NCBI RefSeq assembly: GCF_001294535.1
Contig: NZ_LGIC01000087.1
Span: 62,001 to 126,000 of the forward strand
DNA from: Cypionkella psychrotolerans
Lineage (GTDB): Bacteria; Pseudomonadota; Alphaproteobacteria; Rhodobacterales; Rhodobacteraceae
Length of the DNA: 64,000 nucleotides
Direction: 5' to 3'
Numbering within the stretch: position 1 is the first letter of the stretch; the number at the start of each line of letters is the position of its first letter. The translations under genes and the position numbers were made by a program. The notes under the pieces are model-generated. The model was given only the letters and a program-made list of their open reading frames with translations. It was not told the DNA's origin and did no database searches. Of this stretch, positions 1-8,568 are shown in pieces.

Positions 1-384
1 CAACTCGGGCAGCACCTCGGCCCGGATATACGCGCCATCTACAAGCCGCGCCGCAGGGATCAGCGCAACCTTGGCCCCCGTCAGAGCCTTCGCGCGCCAG
101 TCGCGGATCAGGATGGGCTGATCTGGGGTGACGATCATATCGTCGGCGGGGCGATCCTTGCCCAGTACGCCTGCAGAGATTCGGATCATGCGGGCGTTTT
201 GTACGACGCTCACCTCAATCGCCACCAGCTTGCGCGCTCCGGTGCGGGTGATCACCCGGTCGCCGGGGTGCAGGTACTCAACCGGCATCATGCCATCAAG
301 ACTGAGCACCGGAGTACCGATGGCCAGACCATGATCAAGCCCGGTGTTGGACTTGGCGGCGGTCACTTTGGCGTGGATGGTCAT
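1..384 (-). CDS. Hint-domain-like protein, N-terminal part (cut by window edge)
   Basis: Open reading frame of 128 codons that runs off the left end of the window, so the C-terminus is not visible. The start is the ATG at 384, preceded by GGAGG at a good distance. The segment AIGTPVLSLDG followed by VEYLHPGDRVITR has the pattern of the first strands of the Hedgehog/intein (Hint) fold, and the later VTPDQPILIRDW resembles the conserved second Hint block (SPNH/LL-like) of the Hint_2 proteins that are common in Rhodobacteraceae. The expected Cys at the start of the fold is absent here. The role of these proteins is not known; many members are linked to secreted or RTX-type proteins. Assignment is by motif only and the fold is an inference. 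Confidence 0.6.
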   Translation of the reverse strand, partial: MTIHAKVTAAKSNTGLDHGLAIGTPVLSLDGMMPVEYLHPGDRVITRTGARKLVAIEVSVVQNARMIRISAGVLGKDRPADDMIVTPDQPILIRDWRAKALTGAKVALIPAARLVDGAYIRAEVLPEL

Positions 385-592
385 CGGCAATCCTCCGGCG
401 CAGCAGCGCGTGGGGCAAACTTACCGCCAAATGGGGCGAGATTGCGGTCATGCCCTGACTTTTCGGGGAATTTCATCCCAAAAGAGTCTTTCACTTTTCC
501 TCTCGCTTCCCTCGCGCGGCTTTGTTAGAAGGGCGCGGATTTCAGGGCGCACTTTCGGCCTTCGGGCAGGAATTTGCGCTTTGTTGACATAT

Positions 593-677
593 GCGGGTAT
601 GGCGAAATTGGCAGACGCACCAGATTTAGGTTCTGGCGCCGCAAGGCGTGGGGGTTCAAGTCCCTCTACCCGCACCA
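593..677 (+). tRNA. tRNA-Leu (anticodon UAG), CCA encoded
   Basis: The acceptor stem GCGGGTA (593-599) pairs with TACCCGC (667-673), followed by discriminator A and an encoded CCA. The anticodon arm CCAGA-TTTAGGT-TCTGG gives anticodon TAG (reads CUA leucine codons). The long variable arm (CGCCGCAAGGCG-like) fits the class II leucine tRNA, and the T loop is TTCAAGT. The total length of 85 nt with CCA is normal. Confidence 0.97.
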
Positions 678-701
678 AAGGTTGATGAGAAGGACGGACA
701 C

Positions 702-2036
702 ATGCAGGTCACCGAAACCCTGAAAGACGGCTTGAAGCGCGCCTACACCATCACGGTGTCCGCCGCCGAGCTGGAAGCCAAAGTTCAGGAAAAATTGCTC
801 GAGGCGCAGCCCGAGGTCGAAATCAAGGGTTTCCGCAAGGGCAAAGTGCCGTTGGCGATTCTGAAAAAGCAATTCGGTCAGCGCCTGATGGGCGACGCCA
901 TGCAGGACGCCATTGATGGCGCGATGAAAGAGCATTTTGAGAAAACCGGCGACCGCCCGGCCTTGCAGCCCGACGTGAAAATGGTCGGTGGCGAGACTTG
1001 GAAAGAAGGCCAGGACGTTGTGGTCGAGATGGCCTATGAAGCCCTGCCGCCGATCCCGGAGCTTGATGCCTCCAAAATCGCTTTGGACCGTTTGTCGGTG
1101 AAAGCCGATGAGGCTTCGGTCGAAGAAGCTTTGAAAAACCTCGCGGCCACCGCGCAGAACTTTGAAGATAAGCCGAAGGCCAAAAAGGCCAAATCGGGCG
1201 ATCAGGTTGTGATCGACTTCAAAGGTTCGGTCGATGGTGTGGCGTTCGAAGGCGGCGCTGGCGAGGATTACCCGCTGGTTCTGGGCTCGAACTCGTTCAT
1301 TCCGGGCTTTGAAGACCAGTTGCTGGGCACCAAGGCTGGCGAAGATGTCACCGTCACCGTGACCTTCCCCGCAGAATATGGCGCGGCACATCTGGCTGGC
1401 AAAGAAGCGGTGTTTGCTTGCACCGTGAAAGTCGTGCGCGAAGCCAAAGCGGCTGAACTCGACGATGAGTTGGCGAAGAAATTCGGCGCTGAAGATTTGG
1501 CTGCCTTGAAGAGCCAGATTTCCGAGCGTCTAGAAGCCGAGTACAAAGGTGCAGCCCGCGCTGTGCTGAAGCGTTCGCTGCTCGATCAACTCGACGGTCT
1601 TGTGAAGTTCGACCTGCCCCCCGCTTTGGTCGATGCCGAAGCCAATCAGATCGCGCATCAGCTGTGGCATGAAGAAAACCCGGATGTGCATGATCACAAC
1701 CATGGCTCGGTTGAGACCACGGATGAGCATAAGAAACTGGCCGAACGTCGCGTGCGTCTGGGTCTGGTGCTGGCTGAAATCGGCCGCAAAGCCGAAGTCA
1801 CCGTGTCGGATGCTGAAATGACCCAAGCGGTTCTGGCGCAGGCGCGCCAGTATCCGGGCCAGGAACGTCAGTATTTCGAGTTCGTGCAGAAAAACCCGAA
1901 CATGCAGCAGCAGTTGCGCGCGCCGATCTTTGAAGACAAGGTTGTCGATCACATCGTGGCTGGTGCTAAAGTGACCGAGAAAGAAGTTTCCAAAGAAGAG
2001 CTGCAAAAGTTCATCGAAGCTTTGGACGAGATGTAA
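702..2036 (+). CDS. tig: Trigger factor (ribosome-associated chaperone / peptidyl-prolyl isomerase)
   Basis: 444-residue protein that binds ribosomes near the exit tunnel and helps nascent chains fold. The ribosome-docking signature GFRKGKVP is at residues 43-50, followed by the FKBP-type PPIase domain around residues 160-245 ([14 protein letters not shown] ... [13 protein letters not shown]) and a helical C-terminal chaperone region with a His-rich stretch (HDHNHG). The ATG at 702 is chosen over an upstream in-frame start at 648 because that one lies inside the tRNA-Leu gene, and GAGAAGGA sits just upstream of 702. The length matches the family (about 430-450). It stands between tRNA-Leu and a strong intrinsic terminator, so it is probably transcribed alone or with the tRNA. 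Confidence 0.96.
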   Translation: MQVTETLKDGLKRAYTITVSAAELEAKVQEKLLEAQPEVEIKGFRKGKVPLAILKKQFGQRLMGDAMQDAIDGAMKEHFEKTGDRPALQPDVKMVGGETWKEGQDVVVEMAYEALPPIPELDASKIALDRLSVKADEASVEEALKNLAATAQNFEDKPKAKKAKSGDQVVIDFKGSVDGVAFEGGAGEDYPLVLGSNSFIPGFEDQLLGTKAGEDVTVTVTFPAEYGAAHLAGKEAVFACTVKVVREAKAAELDDELAKKFGAEDLAALKSQISERLEAEYKGAARAVLKRSLLDQLDGLVKFDLPPALVDAEANQIAHQLWHEENPDVHDHNHGSVETTDEHKKLAERRVRLGLVLAEIGRKAEVTVSDAEMTQAVLAQARQYPGQERQYFEFVQKNPNMQQQLRAPIFEDKVVDHIVAGAKVTEKEVSKEELQKFIEALDEM

Positions 2037-2060
2037 TCTTAGACTTCTGCTAAGCATACG

Positions 2061-2090
2061 GGGCCGCCTCTTTGGGGCGGCCCTTTTCTT
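2061..2090 (+). terminator. Intrinsic terminator after tig
   Basis: GGGCCGCC (2061-2068) pairs with GGCGGCCC (2076-2083) around a 7-nt loop, followed by TTTTCTT. It lies 25 nt after the tig stop codon. Confidence 0.9.
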
Positions 2091-2108
2091 TCTGAACCGG
2101 AGGCTATG

Positions 2109-2855
2109 ATGCCCGAATTCTTGCCCGATCTGCCCGTTGAAGGGATTCTAGAGTGCCTCAAACGTTCACCGGGGCATGAGGTCAATACGGGCAAGATGGA
2201 TGGCCCGGAATCCTCTAGCGCTTTGACTGCCAACGCATTCGGCTGGTTTTTGAACCGCGCGCAGGATCTGCCACCTTTGCCGGGGGTGCCAGCGGGGCAG
2301 GTGGCGTCGGTGACGCTAGAGGCCGAGATGCGGTTTCCGTGGACGGGCGGGCGGCATCCGTGGCTGGATGTGGCGATTGAAACCCACACCACGCTGATCG
2401 GCATCGAAGCGCGGCGGTATGAACCGTTTCGCCCGATGAAGGCCAATGGCTTTGCCGAGATTTTTGATCGCCCAGTCTGGGGTGAAAAGCTGCCGCGCTT
2501 CACCAAGCTGCGCGATGATATGGTGGCGGGTGAGGCAGGGTTTCAGACCCTCGACGCCGTGCAGCTGATCAAATCGGCCTATGCGATTCTGACGCGGGCC
2601 GAGAAGCGGGCGGTGGGCGGCGTGCTGGTGTATCTTTATGCTGAACCTGCGAATTGGGCCTCGGGCAAACCCGTTGACCCCAAGCGCATCGCTTTGCACC
2701 GCCGCGAGGTGGCGCAGTTTGCCAAGCTGGTGGCGGGCGATACTGTCAGCTTCGTGCCGATGCGGTGGGAAGACCTGCTGGATCAATGGAGCAAATCCGC
2801 CAAACTTGCGGGGCATGTGGGCAGGTTACACGACCGCTTCGGCGCTTTGGGGTGA
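2109..2855 (+). CDS. Hypothetical protein, possible PD-(D/E)XK nuclease-like
   Basis: 248-residue soluble protein that I do not firmly recognise. A GGAGG lies 5 nt before the ATG at 2109, which I prefer over the ATG at 2106 (only 2 nt from the Shine-Dalgarno). No signal peptide or membrane segment is visible. The stretch WLDVAIETHTTLIGIEARR followed by YEPF resembles the core of PGN_0703-like putative restriction endonucleases (acidic residue, beta hairpin, E-x-K/R, then YTEPF-like), but the expected Lys is Arg here, so nuclease activity is an inference. The 3' end overlaps the convergent DMT exporter gene by 30 nt. Conserved-hypothetical status is the safe reading. Confidence 0.75.
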   Translation: MPEFLPDLPVEGILECLKRSPGHEVNTGKMDGPESSSALTANAFGWFLNRAQDLPPLPGVPAGQVASVTLEAEMRFPWTGGRHPWLDVAIETHTTLIGIEARRYEPFRPMKANGFAEIFDRPVWGEKLPRFTKLRDDMVAGEAGFQTLDAVQLIKSAYAILTRAEKRAVGGVLVYLYAEPANWASGKPVDPKRIALHRREVAQFAKLVAGDTVSFVPMRWEDLLDQWSKSAKLAGHVGRLHDRFGALG

Positions 2856-3767
2856 TCTGCGGCGCTCTTGCAGCAGCACGAACAGGCCTGCGCCTGCGAT
2901 GATGCCGATGCCAAGCCAGCCTTGCGCATCCGGCCAGTCGCGCCAGAACAGCCAGCCCCACAGCACTGACCAGATCAGGCCGAGGTATTCGAACGGGGCG
3001 ACGATGGAGGCTGCCGCGATGCGGTAGGCTTGCGTCAGCAGCCATAGGCCCATGGCGGCGACCACGCCGCAGGTCATCATCAGGGCGAGGTCTGGCGCAG
3101 TGGGGGTGATCCAACCCCGGGTGAGGAAGGCGAGGCTGGGGTGGCTGGTGACGGTGTGACTGCCATCGTGATAATACAGCGCCATCAGACCCGCGCAGCT
3201 TAGGAACACCGCATTGCCCCAGAACGCCAAGGCGGCGGCGGTTTGGGTGTCGCCCATCTTGCGGGCGGTGATCATCGAGATGCCATAGGTCAGCCCGGAC
3301 AGGATTGGCAGCAAGGCGGCCCAGTCGAACAAATCCGATCCGGGGCGAACCATGATGATCACGCCGAGAAACCCGGTCAGCACGGCGGCCCAGCCAAGGG
3401 CGCTGACTTTCTCGGACAGGAACAGCACGGAAAGCACGGTGATGAACAAGGGCCCAGAGTAATAAAGCGCCACAGTGGTCGGCAACGGCAGGCCAGCGAG
3501 GGCGATGTAAAAGCTGAAGTATGCGATGAACATCACCAGCCCACGCAGGATCATCTTTGGCGCACCGGGCGTGAACAAGGTGCGGATGCCGCCGTCAAAA
3601 TGCGCGAAGGCCAGAAGGAACGGGATCGAGGTGAAGCCCCGGATCAGCATCGCCTGATACAAAGGATAGCCGCCGGAGATCAGCTTCAGAATCAGGTCTT
3701 GCACCGAAAACACCGAGATTCCGGCGATCAGGTAAATAATGCCCAAGCTGGTGGTTTTGCGGGTCAT
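2826..3767 (-). CDS. EamA/DMT-superfamily inner-membrane transporter
   Basis: 313-residue polytopic protein with about ten hydrophobic segments arranged as two EamA repeats, the usual size for the drug/metabolite transporter superfamily. The first repeat begins near the N-terminus (LGIIYLIAGISVFSVQDLILK), and the second begins with PDLALMMTCGVVAAMGLWL; LSEKVSALGWAAVLTGFLGV is the typical end of repeat one. The start is ATG at 3767. Substrate cannot be told from sequence; family members export amino acids, nucleotides or other metabolites. The end overlaps the hypothetical gene on the other strand by 30 nt. Two further intact DMT proteins (RarD-like and one beside fur) and one disrupted copy occur in this window. 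Confidence 0.9.
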   Translation of the reverse strand: MTRKTTSLGIIYLIAGISVFSVQDLILKLISGGYPLYQAMLIRGFTSIPFLLAFAHFDGGIRTLFTPGAPKMILRGLVMFIAYFSFYIALAGLPLPTTVALYYSGPLFITVLSVLFLSEKVSALGWAAVLTGFLGVIIMVRPGSDLFDWAALLPILSGLTYGISMITARKMGDTQTAAALAFWGNAVFLSCAGLMALYYHDGSHTVTSHPSLAFLTRGWITPTAPDLALMMTCGVVAAMGLWLLTQAYRIAAASIVAPFEYLGLIWSVLWGWLFWRDWPDAQGWLGIGIIAGAGLFVLLQERRRSPQSAEAVV

Positions 3768-4012
3768 TGCCGCAAGCTAGGCGGCGTTTTTCGCGCGGGC
3801 TGTTCGATTTGCGACATGGTTTGATCAAAAGCGATGGGTCGTTGATCGGGCAGGGCGATCAGAGCGCGGCGAACCGCCCTGCGGTCTCGGCCATCACGTC
3901 ATGATCGGCGACAGCGCCGAGCGGACCATGCGGCGCAGTGACACCCTGCCGCGATGCGGGCGGGGTGCGTGCTCTACAAATCAGAGTTTTGGAGAGCCGC
4001 AACACCCAGCGC

Positions 4013-5341
4013 TTAGAACAGGATGATGTCCGAGGCCACCATGCTGACGTTGCCGGTAAACCGCATCAGCAGATAGGCCCCATTGCCCGTACCGGACCAC
4101 AACAGATCACTGGTGTCAGTGCCGCTGTCGTATTGCAGCACGAAAACCCCCGGCGTCGCGGTGCTGCCGCCGATCTGCAAATCGCCAGGGTCGAGAGGGC
4201 CAAGGTCGGGCGCGTAAATGCCGATGCCCGCGCCGGCGTAGCGGATATGATCCTCGCCGCTGGTGAAATCGGTGATGGTGTCGAGACTGTCCTCGGTCAC
4301 ACCGAACACGAACACATCCGCGCCAGCCCCCCCCGTGCGGAGATCCTGGCCTTTGCCGCCGTTGATCACATCATTGCCGTCGCCGCCAGCCAGCGTGTCA
4401 TGCCCCGCACCGCCATAAAGCGTGTCATTGCCGCCGCCACCATATAGCACATCATCGCCGGTGAGGCCCATCAGCAGATCTTGACCACCCATGCCAAAGC
4501 CGGTGTCATTGCCACCACCGCCGCGGAAGGTATCATCGCCCGCGCCAAGGCTGGCGATATCGGCCAAAGATCCGCCACGCGCCTCATAGCGTTCAAAGCC
4601 GGTGATCACCGACAGGCTGCCGTCATCAACCCGGCCATTCGCGCCATCAACAATGAAATATAGCGGCGAGTTATCGCTTTGCGCCAACAGCACATCATCG
4701 CCGCCGCCGCCGTTGAGCGTGTTGGCAACGCCGGTGATGATATAGGCCACGGTATCGTCGCCCGCCAAGGCATTGACCCGGTTGGCACCGCCCGAGACAT
4801 GCAGCACATCATCGCGCGCGCCGCCAATCACCGTGTCATCGCCGTAGCCTGCCAGCAGAAACAACTGCTCCATCCCGACAAAATTCAAATGCGAGCCATC
4901 GGTGGCCGAGGCAAAACCAGTGCGGAAGTCCACCGAAACCGCGTCATCGGTGAAGACCGAGGGCCAAGATAGCAACAAGGTGTCGATGCCCGCGCCGCCA
5001 AAAACCGCTGCGTTCTGGGTCTGGGTGACGGTGATCGTATCATCGCCCGCGCCGCCATAGGCCGTGCCTGCGCTGCCATAGACCAGATCACCCAACACGA
5101 TCAGATCATTGCCGTTGCCACCATAGAGCACATCATTGCCGCCATCGTTGACCAGCGCATCATCGCCCGCGCCGCCATAAGCGGTGTCATCGCCCGATCC
5201 AGTTTCAATCGCATCGTCGCCCAGCCCGCCATAAACCATGTCGTCGTTTTGCATCGCATAAATGATGTCATTGCCTGCAAGACCATACAGCGTGTCATTT
5301 CCCGCGCCGCCGTAGATCAAGTCGTCGCCTGTGGTTGCCAT
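4013..5341 (-). CDS. RTX (hemolysin-type calcium-binding repeat) secreted protein
   Basis: 442-residue acidic protein made largely of GGxGxDxUx nonapeptide repeats (for example GGAGNDTLYG, GGDGNDVINGG), which form Ca2+-binding parallel beta-rolls. The repeats occur in an N-terminal block (about residues 1-95) and a C-terminal block (about 265-345), separated by a less repetitive region. The last ~100 residues (GADVFVFGVTEDS ...) end in hydrophobic DIILF, as in type I secretion substrates with an uncleaved C-terminal signal. There is no N-terminal signal peptide. I chose ATG 5341, which has AGGAG 8 nt upstream, rather than the longer frame to 5401. No type I secretion genes are in the window. 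Function beyond being extracellular and calcium-binding is unknown. Confidence 0.9.
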   Translation of the reverse strand: MATTGDDLIYGGAGNDTLYGLAGNDIIYAMQNDDMVYGGLGDDAIETGSGDDTAYGGAGDDALVNDGGNDVLYGGNGNDLIVLGDLVYGSAGTAYGGAGDDTITVTQTQNAAVFGGAGIDTLLLSWPSVFTDDAVSVDFRTGFASATDGSHLNFVGMEQLFLLAGYGDDTVIGGARDDVLHVSGGANRVNALAGDDTVAYIITGVANTLNGGGGDDVLLAQSDNSPLYFIVDGANGRVDDGSLSVITGFERYEARGGSLADIASLGAGDDTFRGGGGNDTGFGMGGQDLLMGLTGDDVLYGGGGNDTLYGGAGHDTLAGGDGNDVINGGKGQDLRTGGAGADVFVFGVTEDSLDTITDFTSGEDHIRYAGAGIGIYAPDLGPLDPGDLQIGGSTATPGVFVLQYDSGTDTSDLLWSGTGNGAYLLMRFTGNVSMVASDIILF

Positions 5342-5482
5342 ACTGAAATCTCCTGAAAAATGCGTGTATTGGGCAGGAATTATGGTCTGCTGCCGGATCA
5401 ATGGGCCGATATTCGCCCGATCTCGGTGGCTCTGCCGATCATCACGGCCTTAAATTGAGGCTAAATCTGAAAATCGGTCAAG

Positions 5483-5514
5483 AAAAAACCGCGCCGGAGG
5501 CTCCGACGCGGTTT
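5483..5514 (-). terminator. Intrinsic terminator of the rpsF-rpsR-rplI operon
   Basis: Read on the minus strand, ACCGCGTCGGAG pairs with CTCCGGCGCGGT and is followed by six T residues. It lies 31 nt after the rplI stop codon. Confidence 0.88.
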
Positions 5515-5545
5515 CTAAAGTTTTGCAGGCTATGCCCAAACCAGC

Positions 5546-6130
5546 TTAGTCGCGGGTCAGGTCTTCGCCGTCCTGGGCAGCGCCCATTTCCGAGAACAGG
5601 TTGGCGATTTCGAAATCGGCTTCGGCTTCTGCCTCGGCTGCGAGTTCTTGGATCGACTTGCCCGAAGCTTGCAGGGCCGCTTCTTCAACCGAACGTGCGA
5701 CGTTCAGGCTGAATTTCACGGTCACTTCCGGGTGCAGGATCACCGAAACGGTGTGCACGCCAAGCTCTTTGATCGGACGGTCGAGCACGATTTGCGCACG
5801 GTTGACGGTGAAACCGTCAGCGATTGCCGCGTCTGCTGCGTCACGGGTGGTGACGGAACCGTACAAAGCGCCCGAATCGGAGGCCGAACGGATGATCACG
5901 AAGGTCTGGCCATCCAGCTTTTCGCCGACAGCTTCGGCTTCTTTCCGGGTTTCCAGGTTGGTGAGTTCCAGCTGTGCTTTCTTCACTTCAAACGAGGCAA
6001 TGTTGCCCGAGTTTGCGCGAAGCGCTTTGCCTTGCGGCAGCAGGAAGTTGCGCGCGTAGCCGTCCTTGACGTTGACGACTTCGCCCATTTGGCCAAGCTT
6101 GGCCACGCGTTGAAGCAGGATAACTTGCAT
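5546..6130 (-). CDS. rplI: Ribosomal protein bL9
   Basis: 194-residue 50S subunit protein. The N-terminal domain ([19 protein letters not shown] ... [13 protein letters not shown]) carries the L9 signature, followed by the connecting helix rich in Lys/Glu and the C-terminal globular domain (about residues 75-150). It is longer than the ~149 residues of E. coli L9; the extra ~40 residues are acidic and Ala-rich ([15 protein letters not shown]), as in other alphaproteobacteria. It is the last gene of the rpsF-rpsR-rplI operon, 10 nt after rpsR, and is followed by an intrinsic terminator. Confidence 0.97.
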   Translation of the reverse strand: MQVILLQRVAKLGQMGEVVNVKDGYARNFLLPQGKALRANSGNIASFEVKKAQLELTNLETRKEAEAVGEKLDGQTFVIIRSASDSGALYGSVTTRDAADAAIADGFTVNRAQIVLDRPIKELGVHTVSVILHPEVTVKFSLNVARSVEEAALQASGKSIQELAAEAEAEADFEIANLFSEMGAAQDGEDLTRD

Positions 6131-6140
6131 GATTAAACCC

Positions 6141-6368
6141 TCACTTCACAGCATAGGGCAGCAGGGCGAGGAAGCGGGCGCGCTTGATGGCCTGAGCCAG
6201 TTCGCGTTGCTTCTTAGCCGAGACTGCGGTGATACGGGACGGCACGATCTTGCCACGCTCGGATACATAGCGTTGCAGCAGGCGCGTGTCTTTGTAGTCG
6301 ATTGCCGGAGCATTGTCGCCCGAGAACGGGCAGACCTTGCGGCGGCGGAAAAACGGTTTATTCGCCAT
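6141..6368 (-). CDS. rpsR: Ribosomal protein bS18
   Basis: 75-residue basic protein of the 30S platform that partners with bS6. The motif [11 protein letters not shown], then [49 protein letters not shown], is the full S18 signature. It starts at ATG 6368 with AGGAG upstream, 29 nt after rpsF, and precedes rplI by 10 nt in the same operon. Confidence 0.98.
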   Translation of the reverse strand: MANKPFFRRRKVCPFSGDNAPAIDYKDTRLLQRYVSERGKIVPSRITAVSAKKQRELAQAIKRARFLALLPYAVK

Positions 6369-6397
6369 GGTTTAGGCTCCTTTCCTGAGGCTGGGGA

Positions 6398-6853
6398 TCA
6401 ACGACGCGGGCCGCCGAACGACGGACGCTCGCCACGGTCACCACCGCGGTCGGGACGGTCGCCGAACGAAGGACGCTCACGACGCTCGCCGCCGAAACCA
6501 CCTTCAGGGCGATCTCCGCGCTCGCGCTCGTCACGCTTTTGCATCTGAACCGACGGGCCGTCTGCATGGACGTCAACCTTGATGGTCAACACGCGCATGA
6601 CGTCATCGTGCAGGCGCATCAGGCGTTCCATTTCCAGAACTGCCGAAGCGGGTGCATCGGTTTTCAGCAAGGCGTAGTGGCCCTTGCGGTTTTTGTTGAT
6701 CTTGTAGGCCATCGTCTTGACGCCCCAGTATTCATGCTCGACAACTTTACCGCCGTTGTCGGCCAGAACCGTGGAGAAGTGCTCGATGAGGCTTTCAGCC
6801 TGCGCGTTGGAAAGATCCTGACGCGCGATCATAACATGCTCGTAAAGCGGCAT
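6398..6853 (-). CDS. rpsF: Ribosomal protein bS6 with long Arg/Gly/Asp-rich tail
   Basis: 151-residue 30S protein that forms a heterodimer with bS18. The first ~100 residues are the ferredoxin-like S6 domain (MPLYEHVMIARQDLSNAQ ... WGVKTMAYKINKNRKGHY ... RLMRLHDDVMRVLTIKVD). The remaining ~45 residues are a low-complexity tail rich in Arg, Gly, Asp and Glu, with two copies of ERPSFG-type units. Tails of this kind are common in alphaproteobacterial S6 but vary in length. First gene of the operon with rpsR and rplI; a plausible promoter lies at 6963-6990. Confidence 0.97.
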   Translation of the reverse strand: MPLYEHVMIARQDLSNAQAESLIEHFSTVLADNGGKVVEHEYWGVKTMAYKINKNRKGHYALLKTDAPASAVLEMERLMRLHDDVMRVLTIKVDVHADGPSVQMQKRDERERGDRPEGGFGGERRERPSFGDRPDRGGDRGERPSFGGPRR

Positions 6854-6962
6854 GTGTGCTCCGATCTGTCTATGTGGCGCATTTCATAGGACGGGCAAAC
6901 ACTTTCCGCGGCCCGTCCACGAGAGCCTGCGCCGTTACGTGGAAATGCGGAAAGATTGGGGG

Positions 6963-6990
6963 CTTATAGAGGAAACGAGTGGGGATGCAA
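6963..6990 (-). promoter_or_regulatory. Putative sigma-70-like promoter of rpsF operon
   Basis: On the minus strand, TTGCAT (6990-6985), a 16-nt spacer and TATAAG (6968-6963) lie about 110 nt upstream of rpsF. Position and match are good, but it is a sequence-only prediction. Confidence 0.5.
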
Positions 6991-7015
6991 GCGCAGCAAG
7001 CGGCCTCGGGCGGAT

Positions 7016-7435
7016 TTAGCGCGCGGATTGCGGCAGCCCGAAGATGCGGTCGAAGCTGTAGGTGAAAACGTAGGTATATATGATGAACAAAAGGATCAAC
7101 CCGGCCTCATATTGCAGCGCCGTCCACAGATCGACCTGAAGCCACCACGCCATGAGCGGCAGCACAAGGATGACGAGGCCGCCCTCAAACAGCAGTGCAT
7201 GAACCGAACGCCGGGCAAGGCTGCGCCCCTTGGTCGTCTGCCGCGCCTCCCATGCCTCAAACAGCGCGTTGAAGCCCATGCTCCAGCCCATCGCAATGGT
7301 GGCGGTGATGGCCGAGAGGATGAGCGATTGGGTGGCGTTTGCCTCAGACATCGCCAAGAGGCCTAGGGTCGCCACCGCGACTCCAAGCGTCTCAAAGCTG
7401 ACGGCGTAGAGGATTTTGCGCAGGGTTGGGGTCAT
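7016..7435 (-). CDS. PACE-family efflux protein (two BTP domains)
   Basis: 139-residue membrane protein with four hydrophobic helices arranged as two tandem bacterial transmembrane pair (BTP) units. Characteristic blocks are ILYAVSFETLGVAVATL, MGWSMGFNALFEAWE, RSVHALLFEGGLVILVLPLMAWW and YTYVFTYSFDRIFG, which match the proteobacterial antimicrobial compound efflux (PACE) family, whose founding member AceI exports chlorhexidine and, physiologically, short diamines. The conserved acidic residue in the first helix (FETLG) is present. The start is ATG 7435; upstream in-frame starts extend into non-coding-looking sequence. It is divergent from fabD and stands alone. Confidence 0.85.
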   Translation of the reverse strand: MTPTLRKILYAVSFETLGVAVATLGLLAMSEANATQSLILSAITATIAMGWSMGFNALFEAWEARQTTKGRSLARRSVHALLFEGGLVILVLPLMAWWLQVDLWTALQYEAGLILLFIIYTYVFTYSFDRIFGLPQSAR

Positions 7436-7537
7436 GGCCCCTGTGTGGAATCCGCGCGCGGGCAAGTCAAGATCGGGCAAGACGTTGCACGAATGGCTTT
7501 CGCAGGGTAAGCCAAAGGGAAGAAAAGGGAGGGCCAG

Positions 7538-8467
7538 ATGAGCCGCGCATTCGTATTTCCGGGGCAGGGTGCCCAGACCATCGGCATGGGCCGGGCTTTG
7601 GCCGAGGCCTATCCCGCCGCTAAAGCCGTGTTTGATGAGGTTGATGAGGCTTTGGGCGAAAAGCTGTCCAGCCTGATCTGGGAAGGCTCGATTGAAGACC
7701 TTACCCTGACCAAAAACGCCCAACCCGCGCTGATGGCGACCTCAATCGCTGCGCTGCGTGCACTGGAAAGCGAGGGCATCGGCATTGAGACGGCCTCGTT
7801 CGTGGCTGGCCATAGCTTGGGTGAATATTCCGCGCTTTGTGCCGTGGGCGCGCTCGATCTGTCCGATACCGCGCGGCTGTTGCGGATACGCGGGCAGGCG
7901 ATGCAAGAGGCGGTTCCGGTCGGTGTTGGGGCAATGGCCGCCCTGTTGGGCCTCGATTTCGCCGCCGCCACCGAAGTTGCTGCCGAAGCCGCGCAAGGCG
8001 AGGTCTGCCAAGCCGCCAACGACAATGACCCGGCGCAAGTCGTGGTTTCAGGCCACCGCGGCGCCGTCGCGCGGGCATTGGAAATTGCCAAGGCCAAAGG
8101 TGCCAAGCGTGCTTTGCTGCTGCCAGTGTCAGCCCCATTCCACTGCTCCCTAATGCAACCCGCCGCCGCCGTGATGAACGAAGCGCTTGCGGGCGTGGTG
8201 ATCTCGGCGCCGAAACTCCCCGTCGTGGTCAACGTCCGCGCCGAAGCCGTGACTGAGCCAGACCGCATCCGGGCTTTGTTGGTCGCACAGGTCACAGGCT
8301 CGGTGCGCTGGCGCGAATCTGTGCTGTGGATGGAAGGCGCAGGCGTCACCGAGTTCTGGGAGATCGGCGCGGGTAAAGCATTGTCCGGGATGATCAAGCG
8401 CACGGCCTCCGGGGCCGTGACGCGGACGGTTGGAACACCAGAAGATGTGCTGGCGGCCAAGGGCTAA
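7538..8467 (+). CDS. fabD: Malonyl-CoA:ACP transacylase
   Basis: 309-residue enzyme that moves malonyl from CoA to acyl carrier protein at the start of type II fatty acid synthesis. FPGQGAQ is at residues 7-13, the nucleophile Ser93 lies in GHSLGEYSA, and the general base His202 in SAPFHCSLM. The length is typical. A strong AGGGAGGG precedes ATG 7538. It begins the fabD-fabG-acpP block; fabF follows about 6 kb downstream, separated by the efflux operon on the other strand. Confidence 0.97.
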   Translation: MSRAFVFPGQGAQTIGMGRALAEAYPAAKAVFDEVDEALGEKLSSLIWEGSIEDLTLTKNAQPALMATSIAALRALESEGIGIETASFVAGHSLGEYSALCAVGALDLSDTARLLRIRGQAMQEAVPVGVGAMAALLGLDFAAATEVAAEAAQGEVCQAANDNDPAQVVVSGHRGAVARALEIAKAKGAKRALLLPVSAPFHCSLMQPAAAVMNEALAGVVISAPKLPVVVNVRAEAVTEPDRIRALLVAQVTGSVRWRESVLWMEGAGVTEFWEIGAGKALSGMIKRTASGAVTRTVGTPEDVLAAKG

Positions 8468-8568
8468 ACGAGACGATTTTTGAGAAAAATCGTGGCCCGG
8501 ACGTCAAGCGGCGGCGATTTGGATAAACGGCGGGACCGTAGCAGGCACCGCTTATGAGAGGACAGAAC

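Noticed and set aside
584-589. TTGACA directly before tRNA-Leu as a -35 element
   Set aside because: It is only a few bases upstream of the mature tRNA start, so the -10 would fall within the tRNA; it cannot drive this tRNA as a normal promoter.
3859-3978. Coding-like minus-strand stretch ending GAVADHDVMAETAGRFAAL before a stop codon, in the gap between the DMT exporter and the RTX gene
   Set aside because: It reads like the C-terminus of a lost gene, but no start, family motif or upstream coding signal can be defined, so I do not annotate it.
4013-5400. Periodic repeats that could be mistaken for a CRISPR array or tandem DNA repeat
   Set aside because: Period of 27 nt encodes protein nonapeptides (RTX) and there are no unique spacers of constant length. 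No CRISPR array was seen anywhere in the window.
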